From NCBI GenBank assembly GCA_964500435.1, contig CAZCNL010000011.1:22582-86581 (forward strand): DNA of 64,000 nt, written 5' to 3'. The position numbers and the translations under genes are program-made. Below are positions 42,501 to 50,407 of this stretch, one piece after another. The stretch comes from GWF2-33-9 sp964500435 (GTDB taxonomy: Bacteria; Bacteroidota; Ignavibacteria; Kapaibacteriales; UBA2268). The notes beneath the pieces were generated by a model. The model saw only the letters and a list, made by a program, of their open reading frames with translations, had not been told where the DNA came from and searched no databases. Position 1 is the first letter of the stretch. The number at the start of each line of letters is the position of its first letter.

Positions 42501-44928
42501 CACCAGCAGCTGAAGTGTTCTTTTCAGCTAAGAATGAATAACCACTACCATTTGTTTTTGCATATAAAGCAGCGTCGCCATTTAAGTTACCATTAATAAA
42601 TTGACCAGCATTTCCACCAGTACCATTATTAATTGCAACAATAATATCATCAGTACCATTAGTGCGAGTTAAAGTGAACATATCACCAGCAGCGCCATAT
42701 GATTCATTGAAAGGAATTGTGAATGCATCTGGTTGCCAAGTTGCATTACCAGCACCATCAGCTTTCAATACGTATGTTGCAGGAGCAATTCCTGATGAAA
42801 TTTCAGTTGCAGTAACTGCACCAGCAGCAATTTGTAAATTATCATAAGTTCCATAAATATCACTACCTGGAGTAGTGCCAAAAGCTGTTGCTTGAACTAA
42901 TACTGGACTACCACCTTGTGATAAAGTAGTGAAATCCCAACCAGCAGCACCTAAGTTAACATTAGCAGGAACGATTGTTGCAGGAGCGATATCAGCACTT
43001 GCAATTGTTCCATTTAATATTTTATCAGTTGTTACTGCGTCAGCTGCTAATTCAGCATTTCCTACTGCACCTGGATTAATTTGAATATTATTATATGTAC
43101 CGGAAACATCACCAGAAAAAGTAGTGATAGTTGTTAATACTGGGTTACCACCTTGGGATAATGTAGTGAAATTCCAACCAGCAGCACCAAGAGCAACATC
43201 AACTGGGAGAATCGTTCCATTTGCGATATCATTTGATTGTATTGTTCCATCTAATATTTTATCACTTGTTACTGCGTCAGCTGCTAATTCAGCATTTCCT
43301 ACTGCACCAGCAACTATTTGAATATTATTATAAGTACCAATTACATCGCCACCAAATGGAGTAACTGTAGTTAATACAGGTTTTCCACCTTGTGCTAATG
43401 TTACAAAATCCCAACCTGGTGCACCAAGAGCAACATCAACTGGGAGAATTGTTCCATTTGCGATATCAGCACTTGCAATTGTCCCATCTAATATTTTATC
43501 AGTTGTTACTGCGTCAGCTGCAATTTTTTGATTGTTAACTGCACCGTCAGCTAATTTATTAGTTGTAACACCTAAATTTTTAATTTGCAACCAATTATTA
43601 ACTGGTTCAACTTCTATCGTTGAATTATCAACATTAACTTTAAATGTAATATTGCCTGTGTTATTAAATGTACCACCGGATAAAGCTGTTCCAGCAGTTA
43701 CACCATATTGCAACTTACCATTAAATTGAGCAGCAGTTACGATACCTGAAAATGTACCAGTTCCTGATGTTACAGTGCTTGTATAAAGGTTAGTACCATA
43801 AATATCATTTGTTACATAAGCATTGTCAACATATAAATCACCAGTTGTTAAGATGTCTTGCATTCCGAAATCAGGATAGATTTTAGTACCTTTAATTGCA
43901 GCATTTGCATTAACATCAACATCCATAATTGTGTTGTCAGCAATTTCTAAAGTAGTAACAACACCTGGTTGAATTTGCAAATTATTGAAAGGACCAGCAA
44001 CATCACCAGCAGCATTTGCTGGAACCCACATACTTGAACCAGCGTCAAACATATAAACTTGTCCATCAAATGGGAACATTGAAGACACTGGAACATTTTG
44101 AATACCTACAACAATAGGATTTGGAAGCATACCACTTAAGTCGCCGCCCATTGTTTTAACTTCAGTATTCAAATCTGCGAGCATAATGCTATTATCAATA
44201 ATGTTAGCAGAACCTACTGCATTATTAGCTAATTTTTCATTTGTTACTGCACCATCAGCAAGGCGGTCAGTTTTTACCGCACCTTTAGCGATTAATGGGT
44301 CTGGATAATTACCAGCCAAATCGCCGCTTGCTTTTCCACTTGGTGGAACGGAAACGTTTGGTGCTAAATATTTTTGAGTAATCGAACCTGGTGCAATATT
44401 TTCTAATACTACGCCATTACGTAATTTTGGATTTGGATAAGTACCTTGTAAATCGCCACCAGCAACTATTTCTGAAGGAACGAATTTTTGCCAAGTTAAA
44501 ACACCATCTACTACATCTTGAGCAACTTTTGCAGTATCAGCATCAACAGCTGAAATTGCTTGAATTGCATATGGAGTAGCGCCAAGTTTAGTTCTTGGGT
44601 AAGGTGAACCGCCACCAATTGTTACTTGTAAGTAAAGTTGTTTGCTAAAATCAACGTTGTTAAGTGGATTAACATCACCTAACATAACGTTCAAATAGCC
44701 ATTTTCGATGTTTACTGATTGATTTGCAACCCATACTGGAGTTCCACCAGTTGGAGTGTCAAACAATTCGAAAGTAACTGAGTAAGTACCGTTTAAAGGT
44801 TTGCCGTTATTCTTGTCATCTAAGATATTTGCTTGATAAGGTATCAATTGCGGAATTGCAGCAAATGTCATAGATACAGCGAGCAAGAACACTAATGCGA
44901 AGGATGTGAGAAATGTAAATCTCTTCAT
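39586..44928 (-). CDS. Giant secreted repetitive surface protein (1780 aa)
   Basis: The start is set at ATG 44928 (signal MKRFTFLTSFALVFLLAVSMTFA), with AGGAG eight bases upstream. An in-frame ATG 57 bp earlier has no ribosome site and would add a non-signal tail. After the signal, IPYQANILDDKNNGKPLNGTYSVTFELFD is the N-terminal domain common to Bacteroidota tail-fibre-like proteins. Next come LADGAVTNEKLAN-type repeats, then three 79-residue units (about residues 474-710), a central non-repeat part (about 710-1000) and then GNATVGGTLGVTG-type repeats. The end (FVYAGAAWHRMP) resembles that of the 893-aa neighbour. It is probably a long surface fibre. It lies 71 bp after the T9SS-sorted protein gene and shares its transcript. 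Confidence 0.85.
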   Translation of the reverse strand: MKRFTFLTSFALVFLLAVSMTFAAIPQLIPYQANILDDKNNGKPLNGTYSVTFELFDTPTGGTPVWVANQSVNIENGYLNVMLGDVNPLNNVDFSKQLYLQVTIGGGSPYPRTKLGATPYAIQAISAVDADTAKVAQDVVDGVLTWQKFVPSEIVAGGDLQGTYPNPKLRNGVVLENIAPGSITQKYLAPNVSVPPSGKASGDLAGNYPDPLIAKGAVKTDRLADGAVTNEKLANNAVGSANIIDNSIMLADLNTEVKTMGGDLSGMLPNPIVVGIQNVPVSSMFPFDGQVYMFDAGSSMWVPANAAGDVAGPFNNLQIQPGVVTTLEIADNTIMDVDVNANAAIKGTKIYPDFGMQDILTTGDLYVDNAYVTNDIYGTNLYTSTVTSGTGTFSGIVTAAQFNGKLQYGVTAGTALSGGTFNNTGNITFKVNVDNSTIEVEPVNNWLQIKNLGVTTNKLADGAVNNQKIAADAVTTDKILDGTIASADIANGTILPVDVALGAPGWDFVTLAQGGKPVLTTVTPFGGDVIGTYNNIQIVAGAVGNAELAADAVTSDKILDGTIQSNDIANGTILPVDVALGAAGWNFTTLSQGGNPVLTTITTFSGDVSGTYNNIQINPGAVGNAELAADAVTTDKILNGTIASADIAPATIVPANVNLGAAGWDFTTLSQGGSPVLVQATAFGTTPGSDIYGTYDNLQIAAGAVTATEISSGIAPATYVLKADGAGNATWQPDAFTIPFNESYGAAGDMFTLTRTNGTDDIIVAINNGTGGNAGQFINGNLNGDAALYAKTNGSGYSFLAEKNTSAAGEYVAGVVNTNFNAGRAFYTESNTPTAWPYASPGDIGDVDEATMVINNTTASTFPFPGFDGKIALKTYGDIVTNSGVIATAVVGTEHVYVGDPTGALYYNLVPPTMAGGPLDIYGTPGYDANVVIHGTPLDVPGGTYELEVLGDAKVTGQVDINTLNVVNFTADFATINHDLTVKDNTYLGDAATDEVLVKGVMNFDNSVTPTISFDAATGMGLFSNGGAIGLDGTTGDITATGDVTAMGDVIAGGTFQGQLLHSATTNATLVGGTFNNTSDITFGLNLANANTWTALQTFNGGAAGTTANFTGNITTGGTFNGNLQYGVTAGNGLTGGTFNNSAAKTFAIDPAYSNNWTAVQNFNGGLTGTNGLFTGNVGAATFTGGSFTGTTGTFSGNVSMANLSAVNGAFSGNVTIAGTLSAGAVTFTNLHVTGTSALDGNVTMGANATVAGTFGVTGATTLAGLTAGATTLASAAVTGNATVGGTLGVTGNLSGSTANFSGNVTAAQYNGNLQYGVTAGNGLTGGTFNNNAAKTFAVDQAYAFNWTGNQTWAGTSTFNGAVTANAGLTANTLHVTGTSALDGNVTMGANATVAGTFGVTGATTLAGLTAGATTLASATITGNATVGGTLGVTGNLSGSTANFTGNVSALSFTQNGFAVLDANTNFANALASDATVTGKYNSLDIQLNPGVVGTTEINDATQFLALSANVGSVSLTDGSHALSIVGGTNITTTIVGNTLTIDAAVNTDGVTCLGDGTLGNPIRVNQANNFAWTGNNTWAGTSTFNGPVSATAGLTANTLHVTGTSALDGNVTMGANLNVAGNSTLTGAVTAQNGVTVTAGGINVTGGATIQGGATISTGDFNMATGNIYAGDGTVNVTSNTEIGTAGSRKDLTVYGSTILGYQTAASTAALNGLTNVTVVGYTGAGPINLTDLPAGTANGQILWLVNLTGAGLNVDGVLLADGEMIGFVYAGAAWHRMP
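40961..41118. repeat. Second copy of the 158-bp identical block
   Basis: It is base-identical to 38338-38495 in the 893-aa protein gene. The sequence on either side diverges within a few bases (TAAACCG against TAAGCCG upstream, GTTGTAG against GTTGTTG downstream), marking the ends of an exchanged tract. Confidence 0.9.
42794..43504 (-). repeat. Three 237-bp (79-aa) tandem repeats in the 1780-aa protein gene
   Basis: The word GTTACTGCGTCAGCTGC recurs at 43031, 43268 and 43505, an exact 237-bp spacing. The encoded unit contains NAELAADAVT, DKILDGTI, ADIANGTILPVDV, WDFTTLSQGG and GTYNNIQI. The unit nearest 42794 is the most diverged. This repeat family differs from the 375-bp family in the second half of the gene. 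Confidence 0.88.
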
Positions 44929-44999
44929 AATATTAACTCCTGTAAATGTTTTTAATATTTTTATACTATTTTTCAAATTTTTCAAATTTTTTAATTGAT

Positions 45000-45596
45000 T
45001 TATCTAACTATTACCATCACGTTACGAAGTAAGAACGGTGAAAATGCATTATTTCCAGCCATATCTGTTGGACTAACGTTAAGTTCATAAACATAAGAAC
45101 CAGAAGCAAGAGGCATACCTGAGTTATCTTTTGTATCGTATGATACTTGTTGAATGCCTGAGTTCTGATAACCTTCGAATATTACTGCAACCTGATTACC
45201 CACCATATCATATAATTTCAACGAAACATAAGCAGGAGACTTAAGCTCATACTTTATTGTTGTTGAACTATTTACGGGGTTTGGATAATTAGATAAACCC
45301 TTGTTGTAAGTAATTGGATTTTCTTCCACTCCTACGCCATAGTTAGGTTCTGGAACCCAAAAACCTTGGTACAAAGAATACTCTGCACCATTGATTGGAC
45401 TGGTTGGCATTTGCTTGAAGATTACACTTTCTCCGAGCATACCGGACATTACTATACCATTATTATTCTTTTGGTATAGCATTCCGCCACCGCCAATCAC
45501 CTGTTTCGTAATCTTAGATACCTGTGCTTCACTTGAAAGTGTTAACAAAGGTATTGCTAAGAATAGAGCAAGTAAATACTTCATAATTAACTTCAT
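45000..45596 (-). CDS. T9SS-sorted secreted protein (Por C-terminal domain)
   Basis: A 198-residue exported protein (signal MKLIMKYLLALFLAIPLLTLSSEAQ). The N-terminal half (VIGGGGMLYQKNNNGIVMSGMLGESVI) is a short domain often seen before sorting signals in Ignavibacteria proteins. The C-terminal about 80 residues are a type IX secretion sorting domain: SNYPNPVNSSTTIKYEL, VSLKLYDMVGNQV, GIQQVSYDTKDNSGMPLASGSYVYEL and a basic end RNVMVIVR. The T9SS translocon would cleave this domain and attach the protein to the surface. GGAG lies 7 bases before ATG 45596. It heads the operon with the 1780-aa protein, suggesting a surface assembly role. Confidence 0.9.
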   Translation of the reverse strand: MKLIMKYLLALFLAIPLLTLSSEAQVSKITKQVIGGGGMLYQKNNNGIVMSGMLGESVIFKQMPTSPINGAEYSLYQGFWVPEPNYGVGVEENPITYNKGLSNYPNPVNSSTTIKYELKSPAYVSLKLYDMVGNQVAVIFEGYQNSGIQQVSYDTKDNSGMPLASGSYVYELNVSPTDMAGNNAFSPFLLRNVMVIVR

Positions 45597-45660
45597 TAAA
45601 CTACTCCTTTAAAATTGTTTAATAATTTTTTTCTCGATTATTTCTAATAACTTATACCAA

Positions 45661-45689
45661 ATTATATGCCAAAATATTTTTTTGGGCAA
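45661..45689 (-). promoter_or_regulatory. Candidate promoter of the surface-protein operon
   Basis: On the minus strand TTGCCC (45689-45684), a 17-bp spacer and a perfect TATAAT (45666-45661) lie about 65 bp before the ATG of the T9SS-sorted protein gene. The spacer contains a TGCC/GGCA inverted pair that could be an operator. Confidence 0.5.
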
Positions 45690-46107
45690 TCTAATAAAAA
45701 CAAATTTATAAATAAATAGTTATATATACAAAATTATTTAGAATTTTTTTTTCCACTATCTTTTGCTTCATAACTTGTTTGTTTATTTATAACACCCCCG
45801 AAATTATCATTATTACTTTATTTTCAAACATTCAAAATTCAATTCATTTTTTTATTACTTTTTTCTCACACTTTTTTACAAAAAAAAGCCCAAAAAGTGT
45901 GAAAAAATTATTACACACTGCTAACATATTTACACAATTTTGCTTTTGATTCAATGAATTTTTTTAATTTATGAGTAATCCTTTCCGAATTATCACTCTT
46001 TGTTTGTTTTTCCGAAAAATTCAATTTCTTCTTCTTTTTTACCATTGCAAAATTAATTAATTCCTAAAAATTATCGACTATAATGTGTAATATTTTTTAT
46101 TTTTTTT
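45690..46107. other. AT-rich gap between pgi and the surface-protein operon
   Basis: No credible gene is seen. It contains a hairpin with perfect 10-bp arms CACACTTTTT (45867-45876) and AAAAAGTGTG (45892-45901) without a T run on either strand. A short ATG frame at 45971 has no ribosome site. The low-complexity A/T runs suggest upstream promoter sequence for the surface operon and the 3' end of pgi. Confidence 0.5.
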
Positions 46108-47736
46108 CTATTTTTTCTTCATTTTGTAGTAATTAAGCAAATTTATTGTAGAACTGTCATGATTATTTTTATTGCTTTGATTTTGTATGTCGTTATATAT
46201 TTTTTGGGCTAATTCTTTTCCTAATTCAACTCCCCATTGGTCAAAGGAATTGATTTGCCATAATATTCCTAAAACAAATACTTTATGTTCGTAAATTGAT
46301 ATTAATTTCCCTAACGACTTGGGTGTAAGTTTATCTATTAAAAATACGTTTGAGGGACGATTTCCTTCGAATACTTTATGTGGCAATAATTTCGAAATTT
46401 TCTCTTGTTCGTATCCTTTTGTTTGTAGCTCTTTTTCAACAGTTATCGAATCTTTTCCAATCATCAAAGCTTCCGCTTGTGCGAACATATTGCTTAGGAG
46501 CCAATCGTGATGGTCGCCAAGTTCTTCGATCGGATTTACAAAACCTATGAAATCAACAGGTACGATTTCCGTCCCTTGGTGCAATAACTGGAAAAACGAA
46601 TGCTGTGAATTTGTCCCAACTTCACCCCAGACTACTCTACAAGTATTATAATTTACTTTGCTCCCTGTTCTGTCTATATATTTTCCATTACTTTCCATTT
46701 CGAGTTGTTGTAAAAATGCAGGGAACAAGGCAAGGTAATGAGAATATGGAATTATTGCTTTAGATGTAAATTTCCAAAACGTGCTGTACCAAAAATCAAG
46801 CAGGGCATATATTACGGGAATATTATTTTCAAAAGGTGTTGAACGGAAATGGCGATCTATTTCATAAGCACCTCTTAAAAGCTCTTCAAAATTTTCCCAC
46901 CCTATTGCTAATGCAGTAGATAAACCAATTGCTGACCACAAAGAATATCGTCCTCCAACCCAATCCCAAAATGCAAACATATTTTCGGGATTTATTCCAA
47001 ATTTGATGCAAGCTTCTGTATTCGTCGACAAGGCAATAAAATGCTTGGAAACGTCTTTTTCTTCTCGTGCAAATTCTTTCAAAAACCAATTCTTTGCGGT
47101 TTGAGCGTTTTTCATTGTCTCCAAAGTTGTGAATGTTTTTGAAGCAATAATAAATAAAGTCGACGCTGGGTTAATTTTATTCAAAACTTCAGCAATATCT
47201 TCACCATCAACATTCGAAACATAATGTACTTTGATACCTGTGGTATTATATTTTGTTAATGCACGGGTTGCCATTGCTGGACCAAGGTGCGAACCTCCAA
47301 TTCCAATATTTACCACATCTGTAATTTTTTCACCGGTCGCTCCAACCCATTCGCCACTGTGCACTTTATGAACAAATGCTTTCATTTGTTCTCTGACCTT
47401 GTTTATCAATGACAAAACATCTTCACCATCGACGTATATTGCCCGGTTTGAAAAATTGCGTAATGCAGTATGTAAAACTGCTCTATTTTCTGTGAAATTG
47501 ATTTTCTCACCTGTGAACATTTTTTCTATTTCATCTTGCAATTTTAATTTATTAGCGTATTCTAAAAGTAAGTTTAGTGTGTCCTTGATAATGAAATTTT
47601 TGGAGTAATCAAAATAAATATCTTCATATTGGATTGTATATTTTCCCGCTCTTTCGGGATCTTTTTCAAATAATTGATTTAATTTTATTGATGAGAATTT
47701 TTCTTGATGTGATTTTAATTGTTCAAATATTTCCAT
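46108..47736 (-). CDS. pgi: Glucose-6-phosphate isomerase
   Basis: A 542-residue Pgi that interconverts glucose-6-phosphate and fructose-6-phosphate. The family motifs are in order: NIGIGGSHLGP (phosphate-binding), SKTFTTLETM, FWDWVGGRYSLWSAIGLS, the catalytic-Glu block GTNSQHSFFQLLHQG and the C-terminal SFDQWGVELGK. The length fits the long E. coli-like form. It is the last gene of a minus-strand run dnaJ-birA-coaX-pgi, 51 bp after coaX. Confidence 0.97.
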   Translation of the reverse strand: MEIFEQLKSHQEKFSSIKLNQLFEKDPERAGKYTIQYEDIYFDYSKNFIIKDTLNLLLEYANKLKLQDEIEKMFTGEKINFTENRAVLHTALRNFSNRAIYVDGEDVLSLINKVREQMKAFVHKVHSGEWVGATGEKITDVVNIGIGGSHLGPAMATRALTKYNTTGIKVHYVSNVDGEDIAEVLNKINPASTLFIIASKTFTTLETMKNAQTAKNWFLKEFAREEKDVSKHFIALSTNTEACIKFGINPENMFAFWDWVGGRYSLWSAIGLSTALAIGWENFEELLRGAYEIDRHFRSTPFENNIPVIYALLDFWYSTFWKFTSKAIIPYSHYLALFPAFLQQLEMESNGKYIDRTGSKVNYNTCRVVWGEVGTNSQHSFFQLLHQGTEIVPVDFIGFVNPIEELGDHHDWLLSNMFAQAEALMIGKDSITVEKELQTKGYEQEKISKLLPHKVFEGNRPSNVFLIDKLTPKSLGKLISIYEHKVFVLGILWQINSFDQWGVELGKELAQKIYNDIQNQSNKNNHDSSTINLLNYYKMKKK

Positions 47737-47787
47737 TTTCCCCTCATTTTTTTCTTTTTTATAGAAATAAAAACCTTGTAAATTTAA

Positions 47788-48570
47788 TTATAAATATTTC
47801 TTTGCCAATTTAATTATACCTTCAAGTACAAGATAATGTTTCAATTCAATATGCTCGTTTTGATTTGCAAGTTGCTCATAAATCCATAAACTATTACCAC
47901 CAGTAACAAATATTTTAACTTTATTGTGTTGATATTGACTTCGAATTTTATTGATGAAAAGCTCGATTGCACCGATTGTTCCATTTACGATGCCAGAACT
48001 AATTGCCTCATTTGTAGATTTACCAAGCAATTCTTTTGGGTCTTCTAACCTTATTCTTTTCAGAGCAGAAGTATGTTCGATTAGCGAGCGTAGTTGAGTA
48101 AAAATACCCGGAATTATTGCTCCACCTTGACAAATGTAATTTTCGTCTAAAAAATTAATAGTTGTGGCTGTTCCCAAATCAATAGTAATTAAAGGTGGGT
48201 CAGAGTATGTTAATGCACCTATTAATCCTAATTTTCGGTCATTACCAATTCCATATATTTTATTGAAATTGACAATATTTTGCTTTTCGAGTAAAAAGTT
48301 TATATCAAAATGTTGGTGAAAAAAATTTGATTCCAGCAAGGATAAAAGGTATTGATATTTTTCTCTGTTTACTGATGAAACTACAAAACAAACAGATTGA
48401 TTGGATAATCCGCCAATAAAATACCTGACTTCTTTTTCCCAATCTGATTTGTATGAGTAATTAAATAAATTATTGTTGCTAAAAAATTTAATGGCACTAT
48501 TACCAATATCAACAGCAATTAAAGTACTAATCAGTCCATTAATCGAGATTATATCTAATTGAATCGCCAT
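47788..48570 (-). CDS. coaX: Type III pantothenate kinase
   Basis: A 260-residue CoaX that phosphorylates pantothenate in the first step of CoA synthesis. It has the ASKHA motifs AVDIGNSAIKF (residues 19-29), TIDLGTATTINF, GGAIIPGIFTQL and FVTGGNS. ATG 48570 is the only available ATG and adds about 15 residues before the usual start of the family. The frame overlaps the birA end by 32 bp, so a non-ATG start inside is possible. The location beside birA is common in FCB bacteria, where both serve cofactor metabolism. Confidence 0.92.
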   Translation of the reverse strand: MAIQLDIISINGLISTLIAVDIGNSAIKFFSNNNLFNYSYKSDWEKEVRYFIGGLSNQSVCFVVSSVNREKYQYLLSLLESNFFHQHFDINFLLEKQNIVNFNKIYGIGNDRKLGLIGALTYSDPPLITIDLGTATTINFLDENYICQGGAIIPGIFTQLRSLIEHTSALKRIRLEDPKELLGKSTNEAISSGIVNGTIGAIELFINKIRSQYQHNKVKIFVTGGNSLWIYEQLANQNEHIELKHYLVLEGIIKLAKKYL

Positions 48571-49282
48571 TATCGATTATTCTTTTTTTATTTGTTGCTT
48601 TTTCTATAAGTTCTAACCGTCCATCTAACAATATTTTTGTTACTCTAAAAACTTCAGTTTCGCCTAAAACAGTAACATCTTTGCCCAAGATATTCAGTTC
48701 TTTTTGCCAAAGTTCGAAAAATTTTGGGAATTCTAACTGATATAAATTTGAAAATTCTTGGATAATGGCATCTTCGAGTTCTATCAAGTCGACAGAATAA
48801 CCAAGTTGCTTCAAAGATGTTGCTGTTTTGGAAACAATTGGTTCAAATTTTGTTTCATTTACGTTCACGCCTATTCCAATTATTGTATATGCGCAAAGAG
48901 AACCTGAAAATCCGTGTTCAACTAATATACCAGATATTTTTCGATAATTATTTTCGAACTTTACATAAACATCATTTGGATATTTCAATTTAAATTCGAT
49001 TTTTTTTGTCAGCTTTCTTAAAGCATTTTTCACTGATATTGCACCAATTGCTTGAAATGCAGAAAGTTGTTCAGTTGAAAGTTCTTTTTGATGCTTTATT
49101 CCGAGCGACATATATAAATTATTTCCATAAGAGCCATACCAAATGTTTTTATTACGTCCCCGGCCTTGCGTCTGAAAATCAGCAGTAACGCTAATAATTG
49201 CATTATCGTTTAATAAAATCCTTGCATAATCATTTGTGGATGATATTTCTGAAAAATGATATCGAAAAATTGGTAATGGCAT
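48539..49282 (-). CDS. birA: Biotin-[acetyl-CoA-carboxylase] ligase (BirA)
   Basis: A 247-residue monofunctional biotin protein ligase. The biotinyl-AMP loop GRGRNKNIWYG, LKYPNDVYV and KISGILVEHGF are present. The N-terminal helix-turn-helix of regulatory BirA is missing, so it attaches biotin to carboxylases but should not repress transcription. It starts 6 bp after the J-domain gene and overlaps coaX by 32 bp at its end. Confidence 0.93.
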   Translation of the reverse strand: MPLPIFRYHFSEISSTNDYARILLNDNAIISVTADFQTQGRGRNKNIWYGSYGNNLYMSLGIKHQKELSTEQLSAFQAIGAISVKNALRKLTKKIEFKLKYPNDVYVKFENNYRKISGILVEHGFSGSLCAYTIIGIGVNVNETKFEPIVSKTATSLKQLGYSVDLIELEDAIIQEFSNLYQLEFPKFFELWQKELNILGKDVTVLGETEVFRVTKILLDGRLELIEKATNKKRIIDNGDSIRYNLD

Positions 49283-49288
49283 TAAAAT

Positions 49289-50266
49289 TTATTTTTCTTG
49301 ATTAATTTCTTTTGTTTTATTTTTTCGTAACGCTTTCCATTCTTGAATTAAAATAATTTCGTCTGGTTCAATATTTTCAGGTAATTTTGCAATTAACTTT
49401 ATATATAAATCACCACGTTTATCGGTTCCTTCAATTGGCATTCCTTGATTTGATAATTTAAGTATTTTACCATTTTGTGAACCTTGTGGTATGCTTATTT
49501 TGATTGTTCCACCGAATGTTTTGAGCTTCGCAGTGCCACCAAGTAACATAGTAAATAAATCAACTGTAACATCAACAAATATATCGTCACCTTTTCTTTC
49601 AATTTTACTATGTGGCTTTATTTTAATTTTAACAAACAAGTCTCCATTTTGGCCACCATTTTTTCCTGGTGCTCCCATTCCTGTTAATTTTAATATTTGA
49701 TTATCGTGAACGCCTGGTTTAAATTTCACTTCAATTTTTTTATTTCCGACGTTAAGCATACGGGATGTACCACGAAATGCCTCTTCTAAAGTAATATCAA
49801 CTGTTGTTTCAAAATCTTCACCTCGCATAGGTGAACGTTGATAACCTTGACTTTGACTGAATGGACCTGTGTAATCTGAACCAAATATTCTTTCAAAGAA
49901 ATCGGAAAGACCACCTCCACTTGAGAAAAATTCCCCAAAGTTCTTGAAATTTGTTTTTTTCGAACCCGATTGACGTGAAGAAGATTGTGTGTACCAATTT
50001 GTCCAATCAAAATCATCATTTGTGCCGCCGTTGCTTCGATGACTATTCCAATTACTACCTAAATTATCATATTTCGCTCGTTTTTCAGGGTCGCTAAGAA
50101 CTTGATAAGCTTCGTTTATTTCCTTAAATTTTTCCTCTGCATTTTTGTCTGTTTTATTTTTGTCGGGATGGTATTTATTTGCTAATTTACGATAAGCAGA
50201 TTTGATTTCGTCTGCTGATGCAGTTTTCGATACTCCTAAAATACTATAATAATCTTTGAATTCCAT
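49289..50266 (-). CDS. DnaJ-like co-chaperone (CbpA type)
   Basis: A 325-residue J-domain protein. The start is set at ATG 50266 (MEFKDYY...), with AAGGG ten bases upstream; the frame also allows a TTG three codons earlier. Residues 1-70 form the J domain with the HPD tripeptide (NKYHPDKN). A Gly/Phe- and Ser-rich linker follows, then the DnaJ C-terminal beta domains (TTVDITLEEAFRGT, GGQNGDLFVKI). The cysteine-rich zinc finger of DnaJ is absent, which makes it a type II (CbpA-like) partner of DnaK. It heads the run birA-coaX-pgi. Confidence 0.93.
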   Translation of the reverse strand: MEFKDYYSILGVSKTASADEIKSAYRKLANKYHPDKNKTDKNAEEKFKEINEAYQVLSDPEKRAKYDNLGSNWNSHRSNGGTNDDFDWTNWYTQSSSRQSGSKKTNFKNFGEFFSSGGGLSDFFERIFGSDYTGPFSQSQGYQRSPMRGEDFETTVDITLEEAFRGTSRMLNVGNKKIEVKFKPGVHDNQILKLTGMGAPGKNGGQNGDLFVKIKIKPHSKIERKGDDIFVDVTVDLFTMLLGGTAKLKTFGGTIKISIPQGSQNGKILKLSNQGMPIEGTDKRGDLYIKLIAKLPENIEPDEIILIQEWKALRKNKTKEINQEK

Positions 50267-50407
50267 CCAAATCAACCCTTTTTTTAATTGTTATAACGTA
50301 AATTTATACCATAAAATTTTAATAAAAAGTTATATAAATTACAAATTTATCTAATATTTCTGTAATAATTATTATTTTTGTTTATTTAAATCAAATAGGA
50401 TTAATTA

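Noticed and set aside
36726..44928. Repeat region considered as a CRISPR or phage tail locus
   Set aside because: The repeats are in-frame protein repeats of 79 and 125 codons, not short direct repeats with unique spacers. No phage structural, integrase or packaging genes are near.
45971..46060. Short ATG frame of about 29 codons in the gap before the surface operon
   Set aside because: No ribosome site, low-complexity content and no match; treated as chance.
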